From Clostridium beijerinckii (GTDB lineage Bacteria > Bacillota > Clostridia > Clostridiales > Clostridiaceae): 64,000 nt of DNA. Both the position numbers and the translations under genes were made by a program. The DNA lies in contig CP029329.1 of assembly GCA_003129525.1 (NCBI GenBank), positions 2,461,501-2,525,500 of the forward strand, read 5' to 3'. Of this stretch, positions 32,929-41,802 are shown piece by piece (position 1 is the stretch's first letter; every line of letters starts with the position of its first letter). Below the pieces are notes generated by a model, which ran no database searches, was not told where the DNA came from, and saw nothing but the letters and a program-made list of their open reading frames with translations.

Positions 32929-34461
32929 TCATTTTAATTTCCTCCATAATGTACTATGTCCAATTTCTAATCTTTTTTCAACTTTTACTTGATTCATCTC
33001 TTCTTCAATCATTATATGTTTTATAATACGAGTTTCGATTTCTTTTAAACTTCCACTAAGATCAACAGGTACCAAAGTAGCTTGCTTATGATTATCACGT
33101 TCTTTTTTTAGAGCAGCCTTAACTTTAGCTTGAGTAATATAGGGACCATTACATGTTAGTGCTAATTGATTTATTACTCTCATAAACTGTCTCACATTTT
33201 CTGGCCAATCATAACCTGATAGTAAATTTATTCCTTGTTCTTTTATTCCAACAACATGGATTGCGCATCTTACATCCAATTTAGCAAGATACATGCTTAT
33301 CATATTATTAATTTCACTTGTATAATATTTAAATGGCATAAGTTCTATTCTCACTTCATCTAAAATTGAACGAAGTTGTCTTAGAAGCTTTCCACTGCTC
33401 ACACAAATTTCTACAGGCAATTCAGAAGAGGCAATTATTTTAACATTACTGTTTTTATTTAACTTCTTCAAAATATCAGTTATCTTTTTTTGTCCTTCTT
33501 TAGATAATTGATCTATATCTTCTAAAAATAAAGTTCCGCCTTCATTCCACAAATGCTCCATGATAATACTGTCTAATAAATCATAGTTGTAGTCTTCTGG
33601 CACCGAATAACAGCTTACACATATTAAACTTTTTCTTTTTTGAGGGCTAAAGCAGCAGCATAAATATCCAACATCACTTTTACACATTCCATCTTCACCA
33701 GTTATAATAGTTGGAAGTGACGTATTACTTAGCTCTGATATTTGAGAAAAAATTGTTTGTGGAAATACTGTATCTACAAAACTAGGTGATATTTCATGTC
33801 CATTGAATATTCTTACAAATTTATCTATGTTATCTTTTTCCATTTTTATATCATCTGTATAATTATTAAATTCAAGAATCTGATCCTTATCTTTAAAAAG
33901 AGCATTGCATAATCTCACTGCCTCATCAAAGGCACTTCTTACACTTTCTATTCCACTAGTAAGCAATATGCTGTTCATTCCTAGTTCTTGTGATGTCTCG
34001 TATACCATATTATCTCCAATTATAAGTTCATAATTTTCTTTTTTTAGATCTTCAATTATACTTCTTATATTTTTATATTCAAAATAACACTTTGACTCTA
34101 TAGAATATCCCATAAGTTCACTTAGCTGTTTAAATGAATTAACAATGCTTGGATAAGCTAAAAATATTTTCTTTCCATTATATCCTTGTGACAATTTTAA
34201 AATCCTTAGTATATCAAAAGCATTTATATAAACTTCAATAATAGGAGTAGTTGTAACCTTCTTGCAGGCTTCAACTGTACCACCCCTTGTTATAAGTGCA
34301 GTATATTTTTCATCAGCATTCAATTCTTTTAGAAGTTGTGGTCCTTTTTCATAATTTCCTTGATATACATCTATCTGTATATCCTCATATTCCTCTGAAA
34401 CTGACTGGGCTAGTTCTTTTAATCCTAAATAAGGTGCTATAAAAAGAATTTTCATTTTCAT
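32929..34461 (-). CDS. PrpR-N/AAA-type transcriptional regulator lacking GAFTGA
   Basis: About 510 residues from ATG 34461 (GGAG 9 nt before); an ATG at 34476 overlaps that site. Layout: PrpR_N sensory domain (about 1-180, FIAPYLGLKELAQSVSEEY ... ITRGGTVEACKK), AAA domain (about 225-430) and C-terminal Fis-type helix-turn-helix (EIGHSTLWRKLK). The AAA domain is degenerate: Walker A reads GEDGMCKS, Walker B reads GGTLFLEDID, and the GAFTGA loop needed to remodel sigma-54 polymerase is absent. It therefore likely works as a conventional sigma-70 activator or repressor. It is transcribed divergently from the SsuABC-like importer at 34667 and is its best candidate regulator. Confidence 0.88.
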   Translation of the reverse strand: MKMKILFIAPYLGLKELAQSVSEEYEDIQIDVYQGNYEKGPQLLKELNADEKYTALITRGGTVEACKKVTTTPIIEVYINAFDILRILKLSQGYNGKKIFLAYPSIVNSFKQLSELMGYSIESKCYFEYKNIRSIIEDLKKENYELIIGDNMVYETSQELGMNSILLTSGIESVRSAFDEAVRLCNALFKDKDQILEFNNYTDDIKMEKDNIDKFVRIFNGHEISPSFVDTVFPQTIFSQISELSNTSLPTIITGEDGMCKSDVGYLCCCFSPQKRKSLICVSCYSVPEDYNYDLLDSIIMEHLWNEGGTLFLEDIDQLSKEGQKKITDILKKLNKNSNVKIIASSELPVEICVSSGKLLRQLRSILDEVRIELMPFKYYTSEINNMISMYLAKLDVRCAIHVVGIKEQGINLLSGYDWPENVRQFMRVINQLALTCNGPYITQAKVKAALKKERDNHKQATLVPVDLSGSLKEIETRIIKHIMIEEEMNQVKVEKRLEIGHSTLWRKLK

Positions 34462-34666
34462 AACTATATTCTCCATTAAATTATTTATTTATTGTTCTAT
34501 TATATCAAAACTAACTTTATTATCTATGTTTATAAGCATTGAGATTTAATTGTCAGACAAAAGCAAAATCTAATAAAAAATGGTATATAATTATAAAGTG
34601 AAATTTTGATTTTGTGTGAATCGCTTTCTTATTTAATAGAATGGCTGCAATAATGGAGATGTATAA

Positions 34667-35455
34667 ATGGATAAAAAAAAACAATCAAAATTAAAGGGTA
34701 AGAGCGTATTTAAAGGATATTACATATTTATATTATTACTTGTAGTTTGGAAAGTAGTCTGTAATATGGAAATATGGAGTAGTTACATTTTACCACCACC
34801 AGAAAGAGTGTTTAAGACATTTATTAAGATGATAAATAATGGATCAATATTTATTAATATTTATGCTAGTATGAAGAGAATAATAATAGGCTTTGGAATA
34901 AGTATAATAATGGGAATTCCCCTGGGGATAATATTTGGAATGTATGAAAAAATTTACGAATATTTTAAACCATTATTAAATTTTTTAAGAAACACTCCAC
35001 CATTAGCTTTGATTCCAATGCTTATATTATGGTTTGGTATAGGAGAGGAATCCAAAATAATAATTATAATATTAGCGTCAATATTCCCTATATTTATAAA
35101 CACGTTAAATGGAATAAAGAATTGCGACATTAAATTAATTGAAGTTGGAAAAGCTTTTGAATTATCAAAATATCAAATAATTATGAAAATAATTATTCCT
35201 AATGCAGTTCTTAATATAGTTATTGGACTTAGATTAGCCTTAGGATATAGCTTTAGAGCAATTATTGGCGCAGAACTAATTGCTGCATCTTCAGGTCTTG
35301 GATATTTAATTTCAGATGGTAAAGAAATGTCTAGAACAGATGTAGTTATAGTTGGAATAATTGTAATTGGTGCTTTAGGTATAATAACAGATTATATATT
35401 TTCAAGATTTGTAAAAATGGTGGGTAAAGGAAAGATGGTTGAAGCTTATGATTAA
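34667..35455 (+). CDS. ABC transporter permease, SsuC/TauC type
   Basis: 262 residues with about 6 membrane helices and the binding-protein-dependent permease signature (the EAA loop: EVGKAFELSKYQIIMKIIIPNAV). NTPPLALIPMLILWFGIG and GYSFRAIIGAELIAASSGLGYLI are typical of the sulfonate/taurine/nitrate-type group. First gene of a permease-ATPase-binding-protein operon; its 3' end overlaps the ATPase gene by 17 nt. Confidence 0.9.
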   Translation: MDKKKQSKLKGKSVFKGYYIFILLLVVWKVVCNMEIWSSYILPPPERVFKTFIKMINNGSIFINIYASMKRIIIGFGISIIMGIPLGIIFGMYEKIYEYFKPLLNFLRNTPPLALIPMLILWFGIGEESKIIIIILASIFPIFINTLNGIKNCDIKLIEVGKAFELSKYQIIMKIIIPNAVLNIVIGLRLALGYSFRAIIGAELIAASSGLGYLISDGKEMSRTDVVIVGIIVIGALGIITDYIFSRFVKMVGKGKMVEAYD

Positions 35456-36230
35456 TTCAGGATATGTAATTAAAAATGTATCTAAATTTTATAAGATTAA
35501 TAATGAAGAACATGTTGTTTTTAAAAATATTTCATTAGAGATATCGGAAGATGATATAACGGTCATACTCGGGAAAAGTGGATGCGGAAAAACTACACTT
35601 CTTAGACTCATTTCTGGACTTGAAAACACCAGTAGTGGCAAAATAAATTTCATAAAAGAGAATAAAGCCTATAAACCAAAAGTTGGACTAGTATTTCAAG
35701 AGAGCAGGCTTATGCCTTGGCTTACGGTTACTAAAAATATAGCTTTTCATAATAAAAAGAGTTATAAAACAAACAAGTTGTTATTAAAATTAAAGTTTAA
35801 GAAATCTGATTTAAATAATAAAGATAGTGTTAATGTAGATAAATATCTTAAAATGATGAATTTAGATAAATTCAAAAATTCATATCCTAATGAATTATCA
35901 GGAGGAATGGCTCAAAGAGTGAGTATTGCAAGAGCACTTTCATTTAATCCAGATTTGTTGCTTATGGATGAACCTTTTTCAGCATTAGATTATTTTACAA
36001 GAATGGATATGCAAAATGAAGTTATAAAGATACATGAATGTACTAATAAAGGTGTGATTTTCGTTACTCATGATATTGATGAAGCCATGAGAATTGGTAA
36101 GAAAATTATAATTTTTACAAGTCAAGGGGATATTCAAGAGTTTGAGATAAATGAGAGTTATAACAGGGATTTAACAGGCAGTTATTATGGGGAATTAAAA
36201 AACCGAATTCTAAATATATTAAAAGAATGA
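35439..36230 (+). CDS. ABC transporter ATP-binding protein, SsuB/TauB type
   Basis: 263 residues. Walker A GKSGCGKTT, Q-loop VFQESRLMPWLTV, signature LSGGMAQRVSIARAL, Walker B LLLMDEPFSALD and H-loop FVTHDIDEAM are intact. The frame begins with TTG 35439, well placed 7 nt after AAGGA; ATG 35448 is an alternative but lies 16 nt away. There is a slightly long insert after the Q-loop (KKSYKTNKLLLKLKFKKSD). It energises import together with the overlapping permease gene. Confidence 0.92.
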   Translation: MKLMINSGYVIKNVSKFYKINNEEHVVFKNISLEISEDDITVILGKSGCGKTTLLRLISGLENTSSGKINFIKENKAYKPKVGLVFQESRLMPWLTVTKNIAFHNKKSYKTNKLLLKLKFKKSDLNNKDSVNVDKYLKMMNLDKFKNSYPNELSGGMAQRVSIARALSFNPDLLLMDEPFSALDYFTRMDMQNEVIKIHECTNKGVIFVTHDIDEAMRIGKKIIIFTSQGDIQEFEINESYNRDLTGSYYGELKNRILNILKE

Positions 36231-36236
36231 ACAAGA

Positions 36237-36275
36237 GGTTATGTTAAAAACTGTGTTGATATTCACACATAACCC
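36237..36275 (+). promoter_or_regulatory. Intercistronic hairpin before the binding-protein gene
   Basis: GGTTATGT / ACATAACC arms (36237-36244, 36267-36274) with inner GTG/CAC. No T-run follows, so it probably stabilises or processes mRNA and raises relative expression of the binding protein. Confidence 0.5.
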
Positions 36276-36305
36276 AACAAAAGAAATATAAAGGGAGAAT
36301 GAAAA

Positions 36306-37283
36306 ATGAAAAAATTATTATTAAGTATGACAGCAATGGTATTAGTAGTAGGAATGCTAGCAGGGTGCTCAAATAAAGGGAGTTCTGATGGAAGTACTTC
36401 TACAAAAAAAGAAGATATTTCAGAAATTAATTTAACATATGTAAAAGCACCATTAAATGTACCATCTATTATCCAAAAACAAGATGATTTATTTGGAAAG
36501 GAATTTTCAAAGGACAATATAGCAGTTAATTTTCATGAAATAACCTCTGGTCCAGATCAAACACAAGCATTAGCAGCTGGAGAATTAGATTTCTTACATG
36601 CACTAGGCGGAACTTCAGCGATAATCGCAGCATCTAATGGGGTGGATTTAAAGATACTCAACACATATAGTAGATCTCCAAAAGGATTTATGATTTTAAC
36701 AAATAATGATTCAATAAAATCAGCAGCTGATTTAAAAGGTAAAAAAGTTGCAGGCCCTAAGGGAACAGTATTACATCAAGTATTAATTGCAGCACTTGAT
36801 AAAGCTGGGTTTACTGAAAATGATGTTGAATTTATTAATATGGGAATTCCGGAAGCGACATCAGCGCTTGCAGAGGGAAGTGTTGATGCAGCTTTAATAG
36901 CAGGACCTACAGCATTAAAAGCAATAAATGCAGGTAGTACTGTTGTAACTACTGGAGAGGGGTTAGTGGATGGAATTATAGTAACTGCGGTAAGTACTAA
37001 ATTCGCAGAAAAACATCCTGATATAGTTAAAAGATTTATGAATGTAGAAAAAGAAACACTAAAGTATATTAATGATAACAAGGATGAAGCTTTAGAAAAG
37101 GTATCAAAAGAAGTTGGATTAACAATTGATCAAACTAAAGAAATGTATAGCTGGTATGATTTCAGCATGGATATAACAGATAAAGATATGGAAGAACTTG
37201 AAAAGACACAAGACTTCTTAATAAAAAATGAAATGCAAGAAAATAAAGTAAATATAAAAGATTTGATATATACTCAAAAATAA
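36306..37283 (+). CDS. ABC substrate-binding lipoprotein, SsuA type
   Basis: 325 residues. Signal peptide MKKLLLSMTAMVLVVGMLAGC with lipobox LAGC (Cys21). The mature part matches the aliphatic sulfonate/nitrate/taurine binding family (NMT1/SsuA): GPDQTQALAAGELDFLHALGG, LKGKKVAGPKGTVLHQVL, and IPEATSALAEGSVDAALIAGP. It delivers ligand to the permease/ATPase pair just upstream. Sulfonates are the commonest substrates, but thiamine precursors or other small anions are possible. A terminator follows at once. Confidence 0.92.
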   Translation: MKKLLLSMTAMVLVVGMLAGCSNKGSSDGSTSTKKEDISEINLTYVKAPLNVPSIIQKQDDLFGKEFSKDNIAVNFHEITSGPDQTQALAAGELDFLHALGGTSAIIAASNGVDLKILNTYSRSPKGFMILTNNDSIKSAADLKGKKVAGPKGTVLHQVLIAALDKAGFTENDVEFINMGIPEATSALAEGSVDAALIAGPTALKAINAGSTVVTTGEGLVDGIIVTAVSTKFAEKHPDIVKRFMNVEKETLKYINDNKDEALEKVSKEVGLTIDQTKEMYSWYDFSMDITDKDMEELEKTQDFLIKNEMQENKVNIKDLIYTQK

Positions 37284-37304
37284 TATCACTATAACAAAAA
37301 AATG

Positions 37305-37329
37305 CCCATCAGTTTTCTGGTGGGTTTTC
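37305..37329 (+). terminator. Terminator of the ABC importer operon
   Basis: CCCATCAG / CTGGTGGG stem with TTTT loop followed by TTTTCTT. Confidence 0.8.
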
Positions 37330-37389
37330 TTATTTGAAGAAAAATATGGTAAAATGTATTTAATATTTATTATAAATGGGGGTGAGTGC

Positions 37390-38241
37390 ATGATAGTTAA
37401 AAAGCAGGCATATAACATATCTAAAATAGTATTAATATCTATATTTTTAAACTTAATAGAGGTTGTGTTTATAACACTATTTATCTACTACAAAAACAAA
37501 AATCCTTATATGATTGAGGGGAATTTTATAATTTATGTTATAGCTATAAGTATAGGTACTAATAGCATTATTACAGGAATCGTATTTTATAATCTTTTAT
37601 TTAAAAAGGGTAGTAATAATTTAATAGATATAATAAAGGATCTTGAGTCATTTAATAAAACTTTAAGAACTCAAAGACATGACTATTTAAACCATATTCA
37701 GGTTATTTACTCGCTTATTGAACTTGAGGAATTTGATGAGGCAAGAAACTATATGGAGCCTGTTTATAAAGATATAGTAAGAATTAGTAAAGCTCTAAAA
37801 ACTTCAGAACCGGCGGTAAATGCACTACTTCAAGCAAAGTTACAAATGGCAGAAAAAAATGAAATAGAGATGGAATTAGAAATAAAAAGTGATTTGAAAC
37901 ATCTTAATATGGAACCATGGGAATTTTGTAGAGTGATAAGTAATATAATAGATAATGCTATATTTGCTTTAAAGCTAAAGCCTGATAATAGGTATATGCT
38001 TGTTGAATTTGCAGAAGACGTACAAAATATTAAGATTAATATATCAAATAATGGATATACTATACCTAAAGAAATTATAGATAACATATTTGAAGAGGGA
38101 TTTACCACTAAGGGAAATAAGGGAGAGGGTATGGGTCTTGCTATAGTTAAGGACATTGTTGAAACATTTCATGGAACAGTTGCAGTTACATCAGATGAGA
38201 AAAGGACATCCTTTGAAATAGTTATACCTAAAAAAGATTGA
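37390..38241 (+). CDS. Sensor histidine kinase (SpoOB-type dimerisation domain)
   Basis: 283 residues from ATG 37390, 4 nt after GGGGGTGAG; the frame extends upstream to 37354 but without a ribosome site. Two membrane helices (about 12-32 and 47-70) with almost no extracellular loop imply that it senses the membrane itself or a partner protein. The phosphoacceptor is H97 in LRTQRHDYLNHIQVIYSL, typical of CitA/DcuS/AgrC-like kinases. The ATPase domain has NIIDNAIFAL (N box) and EEGFTTKGNKGEGMGLAIVK (G boxes). It heads a cluster nfeD-floA-small protein-LytTR regulator. Confidence 0.9.
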   Translation: MIVKKQAYNISKIVLISIFLNLIEVVFITLFIYYKNKNPYMIEGNFIIYVIAISIGTNSIITGIVFYNLLFKKGSNNLIDIIKDLESFNKTLRTQRHDYLNHIQVIYSLIELEEFDEARNYMEPVYKDIVRISKALKTSEPAVNALLQAKLQMAEKNEIEMELEIKSDLKHLNMEPWEFCRVISNIIDNAIFALKLKPDNRYMLVEFAEDVQNIKINISNNGYTIPKEIIDNIFEEGFTTKGNKGEGMGLAIVKDIVETFHGTVAVTSDEKRTSFEIVIPKKD

Positions 38242-38344
38242 TAAATGACATTTGAGCATTAAAAGTGTATAGTTTAGAAGTTTTGTATTACAAATCTGTA
38301 TTATTAGGACTATTATATATATAGTAGGAAGGGGGTAGAAAAAC

Positions 38345-38839
38345 ATGAATGTATTTTTACCAGATATGACAGTTCTAACAGTTTTACTTTTAATTATAGG
38401 CTTCGGGTTGGTATTTTTAGAAATGCATATTCCTGGATTTGGAGTTCCAGGAGCTGTAGGGGCTATATGTTTAATATTTGCAGTAGCATTAACAGCTCAA
38501 AATTTTGCGCAAGCATTAGTTATGGCATTGGCAATACTGGCCGTGTTAGGTGCTATGCTAGGTGTGGTTTTAACGTTTTTTACAAAAGGAAAATTGTTCA
38601 AGCCATTAATACTATCAGATGAACAAAAAAAAGAACATGGGTATATTAGCTCTTCAGATTTAGATTATTTACTAGGAAAAAAGGGAATTGCAATTACGGA
38701 CTTAAGACCAGCTGGTTCTGTAGATATAGATGGAGTTAAGTTTGATGTGGTTTCTGATGGGGAGTATATTTTAAGTGGCGCTAAGGTTGAAATATTTAAA
38801 GTTAGCGGAGTAAAGTTATTAGTTAAAAGGGTTAAGTAG
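38345..38839 (+). CDS. NfeD-like membrane protein (short form)
   Basis: 164 residues: two to three membrane helices (about 8-82, LLLIIGFGLVFLEMHIPGFGVPG is diagnostic) and a C-terminal OB-fold domain of about 60 residues (GKKGIAITDLRPAGSVDIDG ... VEIFKVSGVKLLVKR). It is the short NfeD1b-type form without the ClpP-like protease domain. NfeD proteins partner with flotillin-type scaffolds, and indeed a floA gene follows 100 nt downstream. Ribosome site GGAAGGGGG. Confidence 0.92.
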   Translation: MNVFLPDMTVLTVLLLIIGFGLVFLEMHIPGFGVPGAVGAICLIFAVALTAQNFAQALVMALAILAVLGAMLGVVLTFFTKGKLFKPLILSDEQKKEHGYISSSDLDYLLGKKGIAITDLRPAGSVDIDGVKFDVVSDGEYILSGAKVEIFKVSGVKLLVKRVK

Positions 38840-38938
38840 AGAACCAAAATCTATGATTTTGTGTGAATCACTTACTCAGCGAGTGTATACGAGTCGAGTT
38901 TCCTCATAAAAAATTAATATTTAAAGGAGAGATTGTTA

Positions 38939-39925
38939 ATGATTATAAATTTACTCATAATAATTATAGCAGTAGTATGTTTAATTGCTGTATTTCTTAC
39001 TTTTGTACCACTAGGATTATGGATATCGTCTTTAGCAGCTAATGTTAAAGTAAGTATATTCAATTTAGTTGGTATGAGACTCAGAAGGGTTGTACCTTCT
39101 AAAATAGTACTTCCACTTATAAAATCAACAAAAGCTGGTATGGGATTAAATGTAAATCAATTAGAAGCTCACTATTTAGCTGGTGGTAATGTAGATAATG
39201 TAGTAAATGCATTGATTGCGGCCCATAGAGCTGACATAGATTTGAAATTTGAAAAGGCAGCTGCTATTGATTTAGCAGGCAGAGATGTTTTAGAAGCAGT
39301 TAGAATGAGTGTTAATCCAAAAGTAATTGAAACACCAAATGTTTCAGCAGTTGCAAAGGATGGTATAGAACTTCTAGTTAAAGCTAGAGTTACAGTTAGA
39401 GCTAACATTGAAAGGCTAGTAGGAGGAGCTGGAGAAGCAACTATTTTAGCCAGAGTTGGTGAAGGTATAGTAACTACAGTTGGTTCTTCTAGTAGTTATA
39501 AGATAGTATTAGAAAATCCAGATGCTATTTCAAAAACTGTATTAAGTAAAGGCTTAGATGCAGGTACAGCCTTTGAAATTCTGTCCATAGATATAGCAGA
39601 TATAGATGTAGGAAGGAATATAGGAGCTCAACTTCAAACGCTACAAGCAGAAGCTGATAAAAATATAGCACGAGCTAAAGCAGAAGAGAGAAGAGCAATG
39701 GCGGTAGCTAAGGAACAAGAAATGAGAGCTACTGTTGTAGAAGCAGAAGCAGAAGTACCAAGAGCAATGGCTTATGCACTTAGAGAAGGAAAACTTGGAA
39801 TAATGGATTATTATGATATGCAAAATGTTATTTCAGATACAAATATGAGAAGTTCAATTTCTAAGGCGGGAAACAAAAATCAAACTTTGATTACTAATGA
39901 TACAGAAATGAACGATAAAAAATAG
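38939..39925 (+). CDS. floA: Flotillin-like protein FloA
   Basis: 328 residues from ATG 38939, 8 nt after AAAGGAGA; an in-frame TTG at 38933 is less likely. An N-terminal hydrophobic hairpin (about 3-30) anchors an SPFH/PHB domain. FloA-specific stretches include [60 protein letters not shown], and the EAEA-type coiled coil near the C-terminus ([19 protein letters not shown]). FloA organises functional membrane microdomains and influences membrane fluidity. It lies between a histidine kinase and its probable regulator. Confidence 0.95.
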   Translation: MIINLLIIIIAVVCLIAVFLTFVPLGLWISSLAANVKVSIFNLVGMRLRRVVPSKIVLPLIKSTKAGMGLNVNQLEAHYLAGGNVDNVVNALIAAHRADIDLKFEKAAAIDLAGRDVLEAVRMSVNPKVIETPNVSAVAKDGIELLVKARVTVRANIERLVGGAGEATILARVGEGIVTTVGSSSSYKIVLENPDAISKTVLSKGLDAGTAFEILSIDIADIDVGRNIGAQLQTLQAEADKNIARAKAEERRAMAVAKEQEMRATVVEAEAEVPRAMAYALREGKLGIMDYYDMQNVISDTNMRSSISKAGNKNQTLITNDTEMNDKK

Positions 39926-39946
39926 TCTCCTAGGAGAGTGAAAAAT

Positions 39947-40336
39947 ATGAAATTTAATGATGTCATTCATATATTAGAGACTATTATAACGGGTATCAAT
40001 GATCCTAAATATATGAGAAATAGGCTTGGAGAAAGTGATATTTTCAATTTTACAAAGGGTGTTGGCTTAAATAATAGTATGGATAATAATATTAATGTAG
40101 AGTCTGAAAATAGCAATATAGAATATAATGAAAGTATTCCTGAGGAAGATATTAATTCTAATAATAATGAAACTAATAGTTACTTTAATAAACAACAAGA
40201 TACTTCTTCAGATCCACAAGGAGTGATAGATTCTATTACCCAGGAAATAACACCGGTTAGACTTCAACAGGCGATTATACTTTCAGAAATAATTGGAAAG
40301 CCAAGAAGTAAAACTAGAAAAAAAAGAAGAATTTAA
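39947..40336 (+). CDS. Small hydrophilic protein linked to floA
   Basis: 129 residues from ATG 39947, 8 nt after AGGAGAG. It has three parts: an N-terminal helical segment (MKFNDVIHILETIITGIND), a low-complexity Asn/Ser/Glu-rich middle (about 35-95), and a C-terminal helix (RLQQAIILSEIIGKPRSKTR) ending in a very basic tail. No membrane segment. No family recognised. It follows floA by 21 nt and precedes the response regulator by 18 nt, so all are probably one transcript. The basic tail could bind nucleic acid or acidic lipids. Confidence 0.75.
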   Translation: MKFNDVIHILETIITGINDPKYMRNRLGESDIFNFTKGVGLNNSMDNNINVESENSNIEYNESIPEEDINSNNNETNSYFNKQQDTSSDPQGVIDSITQEITPVRLQQAIILSEIIGKPRSKTRKKRRI

Positions 40337-40354
40337 AAATGGGAGAATTTTGAT

Positions 40355-41098
40355 ATGGATATAAAAGTGCTTATAGTTGATGATGAAAAAGGAATAAGAA
40401 CCATAATTGAAAAAATATTAAATAAATCTGGTGGTTTTGAGGTTGTGGGAGATACAGATAATGGAGAAGAAGCTATAGGCATATTTAAGGAGCATCGCCC
40501 TGAAGTGGTGTTCCTTGATGTCCAAATGCCTGGGGGCAGTGGCATTGATTGTGCTAAAAGGTTAACAGATATAGATCCGAAGACTATAATTATTTTTGCA
40601 ACAGCTCATGCAGAATATATGTCTGATGCATTCCAGTTATATGCTTTCGATTATTTGATTAAACCATTCAAAATAGAAAGAGTAATGCAAACTTTAGATA
40701 GAATAAAAAAGTTAAATAAGCCTAACTATGGAGATGGTATAGATAAGATCATAAAGCATGAAAAAGGTTTGGACAAACTTATGATAAAAAATAAAGAAGG
40801 CATAAGCTTTGTGGATACAAAGGAAATAGTGCTAGTACAAAGAGAGGAAAGCGCCACTGTTATATATACAAAAACAGATAGCTTCGTAACATCTATTTCT
40901 TTATCTGACATAGAGGAAAAACTGGATAATACTCAATTCTTTAGAAGCCACAAATCATATATTATAAATCTATCATTAATCACGAAAATCTATCCATATG
41001 GAAGGTGGACCTACGTGGTCAAACTTAAGAATACAGAAAAAGATGCTCTACTTACACATGAAAAGTATGAAGAAATAAAGAAAATGTTTAGTTTATAA
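40355..41098 (+). CDS. LytTR-family response regulator
   Basis: 247 residues. The receiver domain is complete: DDE at 10-12, phosphoacceptor D55 in VVFLDVQMPGGSGID, T82-A in FATAH, and K in YLIKPF. A linker of about 20 residues leads to a LytTR DNA-binding domain (about 140-245, FVDTKEIVLVQREESATVIY ... FFRSHKSYIINLSLITKI). Natural partner of the kinase at 37390, with the nfeD-floA unit between them. Its last 45 bp reappear at 45495-45540 downstream of the ABC exporter. Confidence 0.93.
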   Translation: MDIKVLIVDDEKGIRTIIEKILNKSGGFEVVGDTDNGEEAIGIFKEHRPEVVFLDVQMPGGSGIDCAKRLTDIDPKTIIIFATAHAEYMSDAFQLYAFDYLIKPFKIERVMQTLDRIKKLNKPNYGDGIDKIIKHEKGLDKLMIKNKEGISFVDTKEIVLVQREESATVIYTKTDSFVTSISLSDIEEKLDNTQFFRSHKSYIINLSLITKIYPYGRWTYVVKLKNTEKDALLTHEKYEEIKKMFSL

Positions 41099-41180
41099 AT
41101 AATATTACTTATAGATTAATATGATGTACAAATTCAAGAAAATTATTTAAGGTTTAGAATAATGTATTTTTAGTAAGATT

Positions 41181-41216
41181 GAGAACCTAATCTATATGGA
41201 GAGGTTCTCTTTTATT
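41181..41216 (+). terminator. Terminator after the response-regulator gene
   Basis: GAGAACCT / AGGTTCTC stem (41181-41188, 41202-41209) followed by TTTTATTT. Confidence 0.75.
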
Positions 41217-41244
41217 TGTTATGGGGGAAAGTATTTTATATGTA

Positions 41245-41296
41245 TTGACAAATATTTTAACTAGTATTATAATTTTAAAATGTTAGAAGCCTAACA
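41245..41296 (+). promoter_or_regulatory. marR promoter with MarR operator at the start site
   Basis: TTGACA (41245-41250), 17-bp spacer, TATAAT (41268-41273): a perfect consensus promoter. The inverted repeat TGTTAG-AAGC-CTAACA (41281-41296) sits exactly where transcription should begin. The same dyad recurs before the ABC exporter genes. Confidence 0.82.
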
Positions 41297-41315
41297 AATG
41301 GATAGGAGTGTGAAA

Positions 41316-41747
41316 ATGCATAAAGAAGTACATATTGGAAAAAAAATAATTATACTATCTAAGCGGATTCATAGAAGACTAGATAAGGGTACTTCAGAAT
41401 ACGGTATAACAGGTGTTCAATCTAGAATACTTGGTTTTGTGTACCATAACTCTGAGAAAAGAGATATATTTCAAAAAGATATAGAAGAAGAGCTTGATAT
41501 TAGGCGTTCTTCAGTAACTAGTGTAATTCAACTAATGGAAAAGAATGGATATATAAAAAGAATAAGTGTTTCTAAAGATGCAAGACTAAAAAAGATAATT
41601 CTTACAGAAAAGGGCACAGAAGTTCAAAGAAATGTATATGATTTTATTTGTGAATTTGAGAAATCTTTAAGCGATGAATTAAGTGAGGCAGAAATGGCTA
41701 TATTAATTTCTTTAATTGATAGACTATCTAATAAAATTGCTGATTAA
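41316..41747 (+). CDS. MarR-family transcriptional regulator
   Basis: 143 residues from ATG 41316, 7 nt after AGGAG. Winged helix-turn-helix with typical MarR stretches: TGVQSRILGFVYHN, FQKDIEEELDIRRSSVTSVIQLMEKNGYIKRISVSKDARLKKI (HTH and wing; read in pieces), and a C-terminal dimerisation helix pair. It lies directly upstream of, and is probably co-regulated with, a heterodimeric ABC exporter. Matching dyads at its own start site and before the exporter suggest autorepression and control of the pump. Confidence 0.92.
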   Translation: MHKEVHIGKKIIILSKRIHRRLDKGTSEYGITGVQSRILGFVYHNSEKRDIFQKDIEEELDIRRSSVTSVIQLMEKNGYIKRISVSKDARLKKIILTEKGTEVQRNVYDFICEFEKSLSDELSEAEMAILISLIDRLSNKIAD

Positions 41748-41770
41748 GTGCAAATTTTTAATGAATTATT

Positions 41771-41786
41771 AGTTAGAAACCTAACA
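41771..41786 (+). promoter_or_regulatory. Second MarR operator, before the ABC exporter
   Basis: GTTAG-AAAC-CTAAC at 41772-41785, the same half-sites and spacing as the dyad at 41282-41295 with one centre base changed. It ends about 17 nt before ATG 41803 and overlaps the region just ahead of the ribosome site. Confidence 0.75.
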
Positions 41787-41802
41787 AAGAAGGAGGAAGA
41801 TT

